From positions 1 to 20,386 of IMG/VR virus record IMGVR_UViG_3300048672_000211: a stretch of 20,386 nucleotides of DNA; one strand, 5' to 3'. The number at the start of each line of letters is the position of its first letter. Within the stretch, counting starts at the first letter, position 1. The notes below the pieces were generated by a model that had not been told where the DNA came from, made no database searches, and was given only the letters and a program-made list of their open reading frames with translations. Positions 13,553-20,386 of this stretch are shown here, one piece after another. A program made the position numbers and the translations under genes. The DNA comes from a virus.

Positions 13553-15457
13553 ATGAGCTCCGATTCGTACACAAGTGATGATATCTTAGTATTAGACGAC
13601 AGAAGTCATGTTCGATTGCGAACTAGCGTCTACTTAGGCAACATGAATACTATTCAGGGACACATACCGGACTATACAAAACAATCATATACCATTCCAA
13701 TTGCATTTGTGCCTGCTGCGTATCGGGCATTGTGTGAAATTATCGACAATGCTATAGATGAATTCTCTCATATGCCATCTGGCGTTAAAGAATTAAGAAT
13801 ACAATCTGATGTAGCATCTAACACATTTGTGGTTAGTGATACAGGACGAGGAGTGCCTATCGATAAACACGTTACTGGAAAACACACACCAGAAGTCGTG
13901 TTCGGCTCATTGCGATCAGGACGAAACTTCGTTGAAGATCGAGGGTTGGGAGTGATTGGTCAAAATGGAGTTGGGTCTTCGGTGACGAATTTCTGTAGTA
14001 AGAGTTTCGAGGTTTTAATTCATAGAGGAGGTAAGCAATATTATCAAAAATTTGAAGATGGTGCAGCAACAGCATCTGTTCCTACTATACATTCGGTAAA
14101 AAAAGCTCCTACTGGAACACAGATTAAATTCCAGTTAGATCCCGCTATTTTTCCTATTGGATCGATTCCACCAGAATTGGTAATGTCCAAGGCTCATGAA
14201 TTAGCAGCGTTACACCCAGAAATAACAGTATTTTATAATAACAGTAAGATTGTTATGAATAACGGTATTAATGAGTTTATCCACTCCACCGAAAGTGCGT
14301 ATTCATTCAATATTTCTAGTGACCGCGTCAAAGGTACCATTTTAGTTGTATTGGGAGAAATGGATGATACTATATCTCCTGAAGCTAGATGTTTAACGTG
14401 GGTTAATAGTTCATTTCTGTTTGATGGTGGGAAGTGTAATACACAATTGTTTAATTCTTTGTATGAGCACATAATAGATAGTAATAATAAATTGTTATCT
14501 AAATCTGGAGTTGATTTAACCAAAAATGACATCAGAAACAGCATGCGGATATTATGTAGCTTGCACATACACAACCCTGAGTACGATAGTCAGAGCAAGT
14601 TAAAATTAACAGGTCCTGATCTGAGAAAAGATTTCGATTCAATTATAGTGACACACGAAAAGGCATTTAATAAACATAGCAAATCTTGGATAGCAGATAT
14701 TATCGAATTAGTTCAAAGTAGAAATAATATTATTAGCACTAAGAAGGCTCAACAGAAGCAAGAACGCAAAAGTAGACATATAATAGATACTCTATTAGAT
14801 GCTACCAATACTAATCGAATGACCTGTATATTGTTTATAACAGAAGGCCTTAGTGCAAAATCGAGTATATCGGAAGCGAGAGACCCCAAAACTATGGCAG
14901 TTATTCCATTAACTGGAAAAATTAATAACGTATATGGTTTATCGCCACATCAGCTATTGGAAATTAGTGCGGTAACAGATTTAATAACCACTATAGGATT
15001 GGTTCCAGGCAAAAAAGCTATTAGGTCGATGTTGTCATACGGATCCATAGCGATATCTACCGATGCTGATTATGATGGAGGAGATATTTTTTGTTTGTTG
15101 ACCAATTTATTTTACCAGTTCTGGCCTGAATTGTTGGATCCAACCCAACCACCTTTTATTCATCGATTGATTGTACCGAATGTGGTGGTATCAAAAGGAC
15201 GGAAGCGTATTCACTTTTCCGATAGAGAGCAATTTGAAGCCAATAAACACAAGCATGTGAATTGGACAGTGGAGTATATGAAAGGGTTGGGATCCATGAG
15301 CATGCCAGACTGGAATGTTATATTGGGAGATGTTAAGAAATACTTGATTCCAATAGTAGATGATGGTAAATTAGGTGAAGCTCTATTTTTGTTATTTGGA
15401 GCTGAACCAGAAATTCGCCGAACTTGGTTATCTAACCCAGCACAGGAGATGTTATGA
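13553..15457 (+). CDS. DNA topoisomerase II large subunit (ATPase plus Toprim, T4 gp39/gp60-like)
   Basis: The GyrB/ParE-like subunit of a type IIA topoisomerase. It has the GHKL ATP site CEIIDNAIDE (61-70, E62 and N66), DTGRGVP (96-102), GQNGVGSSVTN (136-146), a QSK form of the QTK loop (347-349), then Toprim FITEGLSAKSS (428-438, E431), STDADYDGGD (502-511, D504, D506, D508) and YMKGLGSM (575-582). In T4 the equivalent is split into genes 39 and 60; here it is one uninterrupted 634-residue protein. I chose the ATG at 13553 (MSSDSYTSDDILVLDD) over the frame opening at 13496 because the latter overlaps the previous gene. The stop overlaps the next start by 4 bp (ATGA). Confidence 0.95.
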   Translation: MSSDSYTSDDILVLDDRSHVRLRTSVYLGNMNTIQGHIPDYTKQSYTIPIAFVPAAYRALCEIIDNAIDEFSHMPSGVKELRIQSDVASNTFVVSDTGRGVPIDKHVTGKHTPEVVFGSLRSGRNFVEDRGLGVIGQNGVGSSVTNFCSKSFEVLIHRGGKQYYQKFEDGAATASVPTIHSVKKAPTGTQIKFQLDPAIFPIGSIPPELVMSKAHELAALHPEITVFYNNSKIVMNNGINEFIHSTESAYSFNISSDRVKGTILVVLGEMDDTISPEARCLTWVNSSFLFDGGKCNTQLFNSLYEHIIDSNNKLLSKSGVDLTKNDIRNSMRILCSLHIHNPEYDSQSKLKLTGPDLRKDFDSIIVTHEKAFNKHSKSWIADIIELVQSRNNIISTKKAQQKQERKSRHIIDTLLDATNTNRMTCILFITEGLSAKSSISEARDPKTMAVIPLTGKINNVYGLSPHQLLEISAVTDLITTIGLVPGKKAIRSMLSYGSIAISTDADYDGGDIFCLLTNLFYQFWPELLDPTQPPFIHRLIVPNVVVSKGRKRIHFSDREQFEANKHKHVNWTVEYMKGLGSMSMPDWNVILGDVKKYLIPIVDDGKLGEALFLLFGAEPEIRRTWLSNPAQEML

Positions 15458-16107
15458 CATACAATGAATTAGTCCAGTTATATGTGCGAGATTTGAGTAC
15501 TATCGACACAACTCACGATAATCGAGTTAAAAATCGAAATCCTCAAATGTGGACTTTTCCTAGTGAACACTACAAAAATTCACGAGTTTTCACTTCCCAA
15601 ATTGAAAATATATACGTATGGTCAGATCAACATTTTAATCACAAAAATATTATAAAATATAGTGATCGTCCATTTGGTAGTATTCAGGAAATGAATGAGT
15701 ATATGGTGTTTCAGTACTGTAGTCTAATTACACCAAATGATGTGGTAATTTGGGTAGGGGATGTTGGATTTGGAGATATTACATTAGTTCAACAGTTATT
15801 AGCTGAATGTGTGGGGTATAATGTGCTGATCCCAGGCAATCATGATTTCAAAGGACTAACTGGAAAACTTCGTGATATGGAGTTTGATGAGATTCATGCT
15901 ATTGCGTCATTACCAATTGATGGCACTGAATATATTTTTACGCATTATCCATTAACTGATATTCCAGATGGATGTGTGTCTGTTCACGGACACACGCATA
16001 CTATTAATCTATCACAACGTCACATTAATGTGTCAGTTGAACAACTTGGATACTGTCCTATTAACTTACGCGATCTTGTAATAAGAAGACGATTAGTTCC
16101 AGCTTAA
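15454..16107 (+). CDS. Calcineurin-like metallophosphoesterase
   Basis: The 217-residue product has a complete dinuclear metal site: SDQHF (57-61, D58 and H60), GDVGFG (102-107), GNHD (128-131), H164 in THYPL and HGHTH (178-182). These define the calcineurin-like phosphoesterase superfamily; substrates can be nucleotides, cyclic nucleotides, nucleic acid ends or phosphoproteins. HINVSVEQLGYCPI (190-203) is a conserved ending of the short phage and bacterial members. The first 50 residues are an extra N-terminal part. GGAG is 5 nt before the start, and translation is coupled to topoisomerase through a 4-bp overlap. Confidence 0.9.
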   Translation: MTYNELVQLYVRDLSTIDTTHDNRVKNRNPQMWTFPSEHYKNSRVFTSQIENIYVWSDQHFNHKNIIKYSDRPFGSIQEMNEYMVFQYCSLITPNDVVIWVGDVGFGDITLVQQLLAECVGYNVLIPGNHDFKGLTGKLRDMEFDEIHAIASLPIDGTEYIFTHYPLTDIPDGCVSVHGHTHTINLSQRHINVSVEQLGYCPINLRDLVIRRRLVPA

Positions 16108-16172
16108 CACACAGAATTATAGTTATGCTGCTACTAATAATAAACCACATGATCAATCAGTCAACTCATCCG

Positions 16173-16201
16173 TTGATTTAACACAACAACCCTCGTATAA
16201 T
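16173..16201 (+). promoter_or_regulatory. Sigma70-like promoter for homing-endonuclease-like gene 2 and the topoisomerase cleavage subunit
   Basis: TTGATT (16173-16178), 17-bp spacer and TATAAT (16196-16201). The predicted start near 16208 gives a leader of about 20 nt carrying GGGGA 7 nt before the ATG at 16228. A short repeat TCAAC/GTTGA (16161-16176) overlaps the -35. The rest of the 120-bp gap (16108-16160) shows nothing I can name. Confidence 0.6.
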
Positions 16202-16219
16202 ATTATTTAATTTACGGGG
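16191..16219 (+). promoter_or_regulatory. Inverted repeat masking the RBS of homing-endonuclease-like gene 2
   Basis: CCTCGTA (16191-16197) pairs with TACGGGG (16213-16219), seven pairs including one G-U, with a 15-nt loop. The right arm holds most of the Shine-Dalgarno GGGGA. The -10 element overlaps the left arm and the loop, so a local transcript lacks the left arm. It is the weakest of the three hairpins of this type. Confidence 0.55.
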
Positions 16220-16227
16220 ATTTTTTT

Positions 16228-17340
16228 ATGAAATTGACCAAGAAAATGAAAGAATGGCTTATGATTAACGATAAAGAATGGCCAATTAAATGTAAAATGT
16301 GCTATAATGACGTTAAGTGGCAAGCATCGCATGGTAGATTTAGTACTTACTGCTGTAGTATCTGTTATCACGCGGATACTGAGGTATTTGATGTCAGACG
16401 GTTGACTAATTTAGATAGATATGGAACCGAATCTCCACTGAGCTCTCCTATTATCCGGGAAAAGATAAAAGCTACTAATTTAGATAGATATGGACACGAA
16501 AATATTGCTCAAGGGACAAAGAAAGAAAAAGTTACAGTAACCAACATGGAACGATATGGAACTAAATCCCCCCTTAGTTCTCCTATTATTAGAGATAAAC
16601 AAAGGGCAACTAATTTAGAGAGACACGGACACGAATCCCCGTTTGGTTCTGATGTAGTTAAGTCGAAAGTTGCATCTACTAATTTAGAGAGATATGGACA
16701 CAACAACGCTCTTAGTTCTCCTGGTATTCGAGAAAAAGTTAAATCTACTAATTTAGAACGATATGGAACTGAATTTGCTGGTCAGAAGGATATAGTAGAT
16801 GCACTTCCGTTGCTACTAGACTCACATTGGTTATTTGACCAATATATATCACAAAACAAACCATCAACACAAATAGCATATGAACTGGGAGATGTGTATT
16901 ATGGCACCATTATCTCTCACCTACGGAAAGCAGGAATAGAAATTAGAAATACATGCACTAGTTACGCAGCGAATCAATGGCTCGACTCATTAGGAATTAC
17001 AGAAAGAGAATATCAATGGCACCCAACTAATACTCGGTTACGATCAGATGGATACTGCCCAATAACGAATACTATTTATGAATTCCATGGTGATTATTGG
17101 CATGGAAATCCAGCTAATCAAGACCAAGCAAAAATATTCCATGGAGATGTGACCTTGGGAGACAAATACAGAAATACCAAGTTAAGAGAAGAAGAGATTC
17201 TGGCTTTGGGATATAATTTAGTAGTTATGTGGGAAAATGATTGGAGAAATATAACCCATAGAGCGGTAGATGTCCAACCGAGTGCCATCCTATCAACCAA
17301 TACGTCGTCATTGAAGACACGGGAGACTCATGAAAATTAA
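16228..17340 (+). CDS. Homing-endonuclease-like protein with Vsr-like C-terminal nuclease domain and six NLxxYG repeats (copy 2)
   Basis: The product has 370 residues and is a paralogue of the protein at 418-1497. Its N-terminus differs: a compact zinc finger with C22-x2-C25 and C43-x2-C46 replaces the DUF723-like part. Residues 59-182 carry six repeats of (A/S/V)TN(L/M)xRYG, then an HTH-like segment (STQIAYELGDVYYGTIISHLRKAGIEIR), then the nuclease block SDGYCPITNTIYEFHGDYWHG (273-293) and GYNLVVMWEND (328-338). After that the two copies diverge. It lies between the phosphoesterase and the topoisomerase cleavage subunit and overlaps the start of the latter by 11 bp. It has its own promoter and an RBS-masking repeat, as known for T4 I-TevI. 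Free-standing homing is inferred, not shown. Confidence 0.8.
   Translation: MKLTKKMKEWLMINDKEWPIKCKMCYNDVKWQASHGRFSTYCCSICYHADTEVFDVRRLTNLDRYGTESPLSSPIIREKIKATNLDRYGHENIAQGTKKEKVTVTNMERYGTKSPLSSPIIRDKQRATNLERHGHESPFGSDVVKSKVASTNLERYGHNNALSSPGIREKVKSTNLERYGTEFAGQKDIVDALPLLLDSHWLFDQYISQNKPSTQIAYELGDVYYGTIISHLRKAGIEIRNTCTSYAANQWLDSLGITEREYQWHPTNTRLRSDGYCPITNTIYEFHGDYWHGNPANQDQAKIFHGDVTLGDKYRNTKLREEEILALGYNLVVMWENDWRNITHRAVDVQPSAILSTNTSSLKTRETHEN
16402..16773 (+). repeat. In-gene tandem repeats, six units encoding TNLxRYG (copy 2)
   Basis: Six units of about 66-69 bp share a core close to actaatttagatagatatgga. Units 1, 3 and 5 end in a similar (L)SSPxIR(E/D)K motif, while 2 and 4 differ, so the array looks like an alternating two-type repeat. 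Copy 1 at 625-984 has the same unit length and count. Confidence 0.85.
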
Positions 17341-18682
17341 AAGTTCGGAATATGTATTAGCGCAACGTAGAGCATATGCTATGTATGTAATGCGCAATCG
17401 AAGTCTCCCATTCATTTGCGATGGGTTGAGATCGGCCAGCCGCCGGATCTTGTGGGTACTAAAGGATGGCCACAAGTACAAGAGTGCTGCCGTTGGGGGG
17501 AATACACTGTGCATTCACCCACATGATACTCCAGAAGATACCATCGATGGGATGGCAGCTCCTTATGGTAACAATATTCCGTTATTAGAAGGACATGGAT
17601 CATTTGGTACCTTACTGGAACCTCGGGCGTTTGGGGCCTCCAGATACACGTCCATCAAAATTAGTGAGTTCAGTAAAGATGTCGTTTTGTGTGATATGGA
17701 TATAATCCCTATGGTATACAACTACGATGATACCTTACTAGAGCCATTACATTTCTTGCCATTAATTCCAATTGTATTGTTAAACCGCACAGAAGGAATT
17801 GGAGTTGGGTATGCTACCAACATTCTTCCTAGAATGTTGGATGATATCATAGGAGCTCAGTTGTGTTATCTAAAGAAAAAACCAATCACTCCTAAGTTGA
17901 CCCCAACGTTTCATCCACTGGATAACGCAGCGTGTAATTGTAAAGTAATGGACAATGGTAATGTTGCGTATACATTCAAGGGAGCGTTTGAACGAGTGTC
18001 TCCTAATGTCATCCGAATTACTAAGTTACCATATGGGCAGCGACATACTGTAGTTATATCGAATATCAATAGAATGATTGTAGATGGGCAGATTATTTCG
18101 AAGTTAGACAATTCTAAAGATGTGATTGATATTACCGTTAAATTTGCTCCTAATGTATTAGTAGATTGGACAGACGATAAAATATGTACTGAGTTGAAAT
18201 TGGTAGTGCGCGAAGTCGAGAATTTGAACGTTTTGGATTTTTCCGGACAGTATGTAATTAAGCCATCTAGTGCAGATATAATTACGCAGTTTACGGATTG
18301 GCGAGTCGATTGGTATATTAAACGATTTGAGTTTCTTCGGGATAAGTTATTAATTGATATAGAGCGAATGCATAGCATTATAAAAGCTGCTGATAATAAT
18401 ATAACAACAAAGATGAAGAAATTTGTGGATAAGAATCAGTTGAGTGAGTTTTTGGTTAGTATTGGAGTGGTATCTGTTGACTATATATCAACCTTACCGA
18501 TGTTTAGATTTACTCATCACGAAGTAGAGAAAACTAGATTGGCGTTGACTGAAGCAATGGATAAATTAGCTACGTATGAGGTGTATATTACATCACATGA
18601 TGCCCGAGTGGAGTTGTATATAACCGAACTAACTCAGATATTATCTAATTATAAAAAAGGAAAGTACAACAAAAAAGAGTAG
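17330..18682 (+). CDS. DNA topoisomerase II DNA-cleavage subunit (T4 gp52/GyrA-like)
   Basis: It cuts and rejoins both DNA strands together with the large subunit at 13553-15457. The 450-residue product begins with SSEYVLAQRRAYAMYVMRNRSLPFICDGLRSASRRILWVL (5-44), equivalent to the GyrA winged-helix start, and has the active-site Tyr106 in GASRYTSIKIS after Arg105. GIGVGYATNILPRMLDDII (156-174) matches the GyrA G-x-G-x-A-T-x-IP region. The C-terminal part (about 300-450) is coiled-coil-like. The C-terminal DNA-wrapping domain of GyrA is absent, as in T4 gp52. GGAG lies 5 nt before the start. The last codons contain the stem of a minus-strand terminator. Confidence 0.94.
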   Translation: MKIKSSEYVLAQRRAYAMYVMRNRSLPFICDGLRSASRRILWVLKDGHKYKSAAVGGNTLCIHPHDTPEDTIDGMAAPYGNNIPLLEGHGSFGTLLEPRAFGASRYTSIKISEFSKDVVLCDMDIIPMVYNYDDTLLEPLHFLPLIPIVLLNRTEGIGVGYATNILPRMLDDIIGAQLCYLKKKPITPKLTPTFHPLDNAACNCKVMDNGNVAYTFKGAFERVSPNVIRITKLPYGQRHTVVISNINRMIVDGQIISKLDNSKDVIDITVKFAPNVLVDWTDDKICTELKLVVREVENLNVLDFSGQYVIKPSSADIITQFTDWRVDWYIKRFEFLRDKLLIDIERMHSIIKAADNNITTKMKKFVDKNQLSEFLVSIGVVSVDYISTLPMFRFTHHEVEKTRLALTEAMDKLATYEVYITSHDARVELYITELTQILSNYKKGKYNKKE

Positions 18683-18700
18683 GCTGGTTTCAGCCCACTC
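18671..18700 (-). terminator. Intrinsic terminator for the minus-strand genes
   Basis: Read on the minus strand, GAGTGGGCTG-AAAC-CAGCCTACTC forms a 9- to 10-bp stem with one mismatch and runs into six T residues (18671-18676). It lies just past the stop of the single-TM protein (18710) and overlaps the last codons of the topoisomerase gene. On the plus strand there is no T-run, so it works mainly leftward. Confidence 0.85.
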
Positions 18701-18709
18701 TATGAGTAA

Positions 18710-19084
18710 TTATCTGTGTTGTTTGATCTTGTGAATGTCAGTTGACAATTTGTGGACTTCTTGTTGCAGCGATGATATAGATTTTTCCAAATCTACTTTT
18801 TTCGCTACATCGATCCCACCTTGTACCAATAATCTTTCACGCTCCAATTGAACTTTCGCGTCATCCAATTTGGATTGCAATTGTTGTGCTTCTGACCGTA
18901 ACCGTAGATCTGCATCTTGTTGTGTCTTTGTTAAATCTCCTACATCAATTCCCAAACTTAACACTAGCGTTACCAAGGCTGTCATTATGCCAACGATTGC
19001 TCTTGCCCACGATGGCATATCATTTATGGTATTATTCAATGTATTAGTTGTGGATCCATCGACAACTGGCTTTTCCGGTTCCAT
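18710..19084 (-). CDS. Single-TM coiled-coil membrane protein, candidate lysis protein
   Basis: The product has 124 residues: a 25-residue hydrophilic N-terminus, one TM helix at about 27-46 (WARAIVGIMTALVTLVLSLGIDV) and a long heptad-rich coiled coil from 52 to 120 (LRLRSEAQQLQSKLDDAKVQL). An N-in, C-out topology would place the coiled coil in the periplasm, as in an inner-membrane spanin or a T4-type holin. I see no overlapping lipobox gene for an outer spanin. GAGGA is 5 nt before the start, a late-like box is upstream, and an intrinsic terminator follows, so it is probably a one-gene late unit. The lysis role is inference. Confidence 0.6.
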   Translation of the reverse strand: MEPEKPVVDGSTTNTLNNTINDMPSWARAIVGIMTALVTLVLSLGIDVGDLTKTQQDADLRLRSEAQQLQSKLDDAKVQLERERLLVQGGIDVAKKVDLEKSISSLQQEVHKLSTDIHKIKQHR

Positions 19085-19113
19085 TCAAATCCTCATTAAT
19101 ATAATAACAGGGG

Positions 19114-19121
19114 TATTTATG
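19114..19121 (-). promoter_or_regulatory. T4-late-like promoter box for the single-TM protein
   Basis: On the minus strand this reads CATAAATA followed by CCCC, 29 bp before the ATG at 19084. The lysozyme box (GATAAATACCTA) is the closest relative, sharing ATAAATACC. Confidence 0.5.
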
Positions 19122-19132
19122 TGAACGTTGGA

Positions 19133-19504
19133 TTATTTACATAGTTCAACATTCCCATTGATTGGAATGTTGATATCCCAAACAATGTCGTTTGGGTATG
19201 ATAATAGGCATAGATTAGAATCGTTTGGCTTCTTTCCAGCGTCTTTATTAATCGACCAGGTGATGTGATATGTGCCACCATTCGGCCTAGTGGTTGCTCC
19301 ATTAATAGCAACCACTAGTATATCCATATCAGTGACTTGTAGTCTACCTACTATTGTAGCTGAATGTATAGTTGGTATTTTGTGTCTCACATCTCCCATT
19401 CCAAGAGTAACGTGATGGGCGATTGTGTGATGTTCGGATGGAACGAACACATTAAGTAGATTGGATCGTTGATTTGTATCTATTACAAATGCGGTATACG
19501 ACAC
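19133..19504 (-). CDS. 2H-phosphoesterase-like protein (two HxT motifs)
   Basis: The 123-residue product from a GTG start reads MSYTAFVIDTNQRSNLL at its N-terminus. It has two H-x-T motifs, HHVTLG (30-35; H31, T33) and YHITWSIN (79-86; H80, T82), separated by about 49 residues. That is the signature spacing of the 2H phosphoesterase fold (RNA ligase-like or cyclic phosphodiesterase). GGKP-like AGKKPNDSN (89-97) follows, as in related phage proteins. The GTG at 19504 overlaps the HAD gene by 22 bp and has AGAGG about 10 nt upstream. An ATG at 19582 would add 26 poorly fitting residues. Substrate is unknown; RNA 2',3'-cyclic phosphate is one guess. Confidence 0.65.
   Translation of the reverse strand: MSYTAFVIDTNQRSNLLNVFVPSEHHTIAHHVTLGMGDVRHKIPTIHSATIVGRLQVTDMDILVVAINGATTRPNGGTYHITWSINKDAGKKPNDSNLCLLSYPNDIVWDINIPINGNVELCK
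19146..19173 (-). repeat. 10-bp hairpin in the last codons of the 2H-like gene
   Basis: TCAACATTCC (19146-19155) and GGAATGTTGA (19164-19173) are perfect reverse complements with an 8-nt loop. There is no T-run on either side, so this is not an intrinsic terminator; it could protect the 3' end of the transcript or act as a boundary before the late box at 19114-19121. Confidence 0.5.
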
Positions 19505-20037
19505 GATAGGATTGCCTCTAGTTTCAATAACGTATCTAATGCTGATGTATGCAAAATCCCAATTCCTCCAGCGGCAACCCACGGATCAATTGCTATTGAT
19601 CTATCATCAATTAATATGTGGTTTGGTGCGGCGTGTGCTGCTTTATCTTTACCATCTCGCACAAACAACGCATTAGATGCAAATCCAGCTCCACAAAAAT
19701 CCTTCACCCACTCTCGTTTTTCCACAGCAGCATTTTGTACATGCCCCGTTGCTGATAATATAGTTGGAGTCGTGAATTGAATCAATGCCTTCCATAATAT
19801 ACTGGCATCATCTAATGGTTCCATAGCTTTAAAAAATTGGTTACCATCTCTCGTCCATTTATCCACGGCCTTCCAAAACTCTTTTTTTCGATTTGCTCCA
19901 GTTTCTGGATCAACTGGAGTTATTCCTATTGTAACACGCGCAAATTTCTCAAAATTTACCAAAACCCCATCTAAATCCACGAACACCTTGTATTTCTCGT
20001 GTCGTGGTCGTCTGGGGAGGTTATTATGCATCGACAT
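19483..20037 (-). CDS. HAD-family phosphatase, 5'-nucleotidase-like
   Basis: The 184-residue product has HAD motif I VFVDLDGVLVNF (18-29, D21 and D23), motif II LSATGH (94-99), a conserved Lys in EKREWVKDFCG (106-116) and motif IV ILIDDRSIAI (141-150, D144 and D145). This layout is like the NT5C 5'(3')-deoxyribonucleotidases often found in phages, which dephosphorylate dNMPs. The ATG at 20037 has AAGGA 10 nt upstream, overlapping the stop of the preceding gene. It sits directly before a 2H-like gene, so a phosphatase acting on RNA ends is an alternative. Confidence 0.85.
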   Translation of the reverse strand: MSMHNNLPRRPRHEKYKVFVDLDGVLVNFEKFARVTIGITPVDPETGANRKKEFWKAVDKWTRDGNQFFKAMEPLDDASILWKALIQFTTPTILSATGHVQNAAVEKREWVKDFCGAGFASNALFVRDGKDKAAHAAPNHILIDDRSIAIDPWVAAGGIGILHTSALDTLLKLEAILSCRIPHL

Positions 20038-20044
20038 GGTTGGA

Positions 20045-20305
20045 TCATCCTTTGTGGTTGGTTAAACACTGTAAAATTCTTGTATTATATTGTTCTTGTA
20101 TTGCTCGTTTTGCCTCATCTACTGAGGGATAACTATCTGATGGGTATGGATCCCAAGGACATTCATCCAATGTCGGCCAGTCATATAGTTTCCACCCTTT
20201 CCAGGTGACTAAAAACGATCCGATCGACGTGGTTGCTTTTATGTGATCGTATCTACAATCATCATCGGGAGGCAATGGGTCTGACCATTCAATTTCTTTT
20301 ATCAT
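20045..20305 (-). CDS. Small hypothetical phage protein (86 aa)
   Basis: I do not recognise a named family. It has many Trp, Pro and Asp residues in its middle (KGWKLYDWPTLDECPWDPYPSD), and a helical end (SVDEAKRAIQEQYNTRILQCL) of a kind I have seen in small phage proteins. There is no Shine-Dalgarno; the predicted leader is only about a dozen bases (promoter at 20324-20352). It is the first gene of the minus-strand run with the HAD and 2H genes. Confidence 0.7.
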   Translation of the reverse strand: MIKEIEWSDPLPPDDDCRYDHIKATTSIGSFLVTWKGWKLYDWPTLDECPWDPYPSDSYPSVDEAKRAIQEQYNTRILQCLTNHKG

Positions 20306-20323
20306 GCAAATTATAAAAATATT

Positions 20324-20352
20324 ACTATAATGTTATTTAAGAAAATAATCAA
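20324..20352 (-). promoter_or_regulatory. Sigma70-like promoter of the minus-strand 86-aa/HAD/2H genes
   Basis: On the minus strand TTGATT (20352-20347), a 17-bp spacer and TATAGT (20329-20324). The hexamers and spacing are identical to those at 361-389. The predicted start is about a dozen bases before the ATG at 20305, which lacks an RBS, so the message may be nearly leaderless. Confidence 0.5.
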
Positions 20353-20386
20353 CTTGGGATATCATCGTGAGATGTTGGTCATAAAA
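20333..20386 (-). CDS. Possible 3' end of a further minus-strand gene
   Basis: From the right edge one minus-strand frame is open for 17 codons and stops with TAA at 20333-20335 (…DQHLTMISQVDYFLK). The other two minus frames close quickly. It is too short to name and would overlap the promoter at 20324-20352. Confidence 0.3.
   Translation of the reverse strand, partial: FYDQHLTMISQVDYFLK

Noticed and set aside
14233-14574. 113-aa minus-strand reading frame
   Set aside because: It is opposite the well-supported topoisomerase large subunit and has low-complexity composition.
17911-18378. 155-aa minus-strand reading frame
   Set aside because: It lies wholly within the topoisomerase cleavage-subunit gene, has no recognisable domain and no RBS.

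Overview
This window looks like part of a large tailed-phage genome (Caudoviricetes, probably a myovirus) that infects a Gram-negative host. The evidence is gene content: a T4-type lysozyme, a two-gene T4/gyrase-type topoisomerase II, a T4-like ATP-dependent DNA ligase, a DnaG/gp61-like primase, dense 4- to 26-bp gene overlaps, and two homing-endonuclease-like genes. It also carries many nucleotide- and RNA-metabolism genes typical of big lytic phages: prs, MazG-like, thyA, DHFR, a HAD 5'-nucleotidase-like protein, PhoH and a Thg1-like protein. The DNA is AT-rich. I see no tRNA, rRNA, CRISPR array or insertion sequence. The host species cannot be read from the sequence.

Layout. Positions 1-350 hold the 3' end of a DUF1353 gene. 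Positions 418-1497 hold homing-endonuclease-like gene 1, which runs convergently into the 3' end of a T4-type lysozyme (minus strand). Positions 2027-6264 hold a probable virion protein, an R2K-type ATP-grasp enzyme, PRPP synthetase, a helical unknown and a MazG-like pyrophosphohydrolase. A 216-bp non-coding leader precedes phoH, which ends at a clear intrinsic terminator (7276-7318). Positions 7369-16107 hold one tightly packed plus-strand run of 12 genes: Thg1-like, two small unknowns, thyA, DNA ligase, DHFR, a small membrane protein, a ClpP-like protease, primase, a small unknown, the topoisomerase II large subunit and a metallophosphoesterase. Then come homing-endonuclease-like gene 2 and the topoisomerase DNA-cleavage subunit. 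From about 18.7 kb the genes turn to the minus strand: a single-TM coiled-coil protein, a 2H-phosphoesterase-like protein, a HAD nucleotidase-like protein and an 86-aa unknown.

Two kinds of promoter are visible. Five places have a T4-late-like box (TATAAATA, or CATAAATA/GATAAATA). They lie in front of the lysozyme, the virion-like gene, the helical unknown, the phoH leader and the single-TM protein. Separately, there are sigma70-like promoters with 17-bp spacers (TTGATT/TTGTTA/TTGTAA with TATAAT/TATAGT/TACAAT). At three of these, an inverted repeat would pair the Shine-Dalgarno with a left arm that overlaps or lies just upstream of the -10 element. A transcript starting at the local promoter would lack the left arm, while a read-through transcript would have its RBS masked. 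This resembles the known control of T4 genes e, 49 and I-TevI, and it is the most interesting pattern in the window.

How the genes fit together: prs, MazG, thyA, DHFR and the HAD protein supply and groom nucleotides; primase, ligase and topoisomerase serve DNA replication; Thg1-like, the 2H-like protein and perhaps the HAD protein could serve RNA end repair. Lysozyme and the single-TM protein are late, lysis-type candidates.
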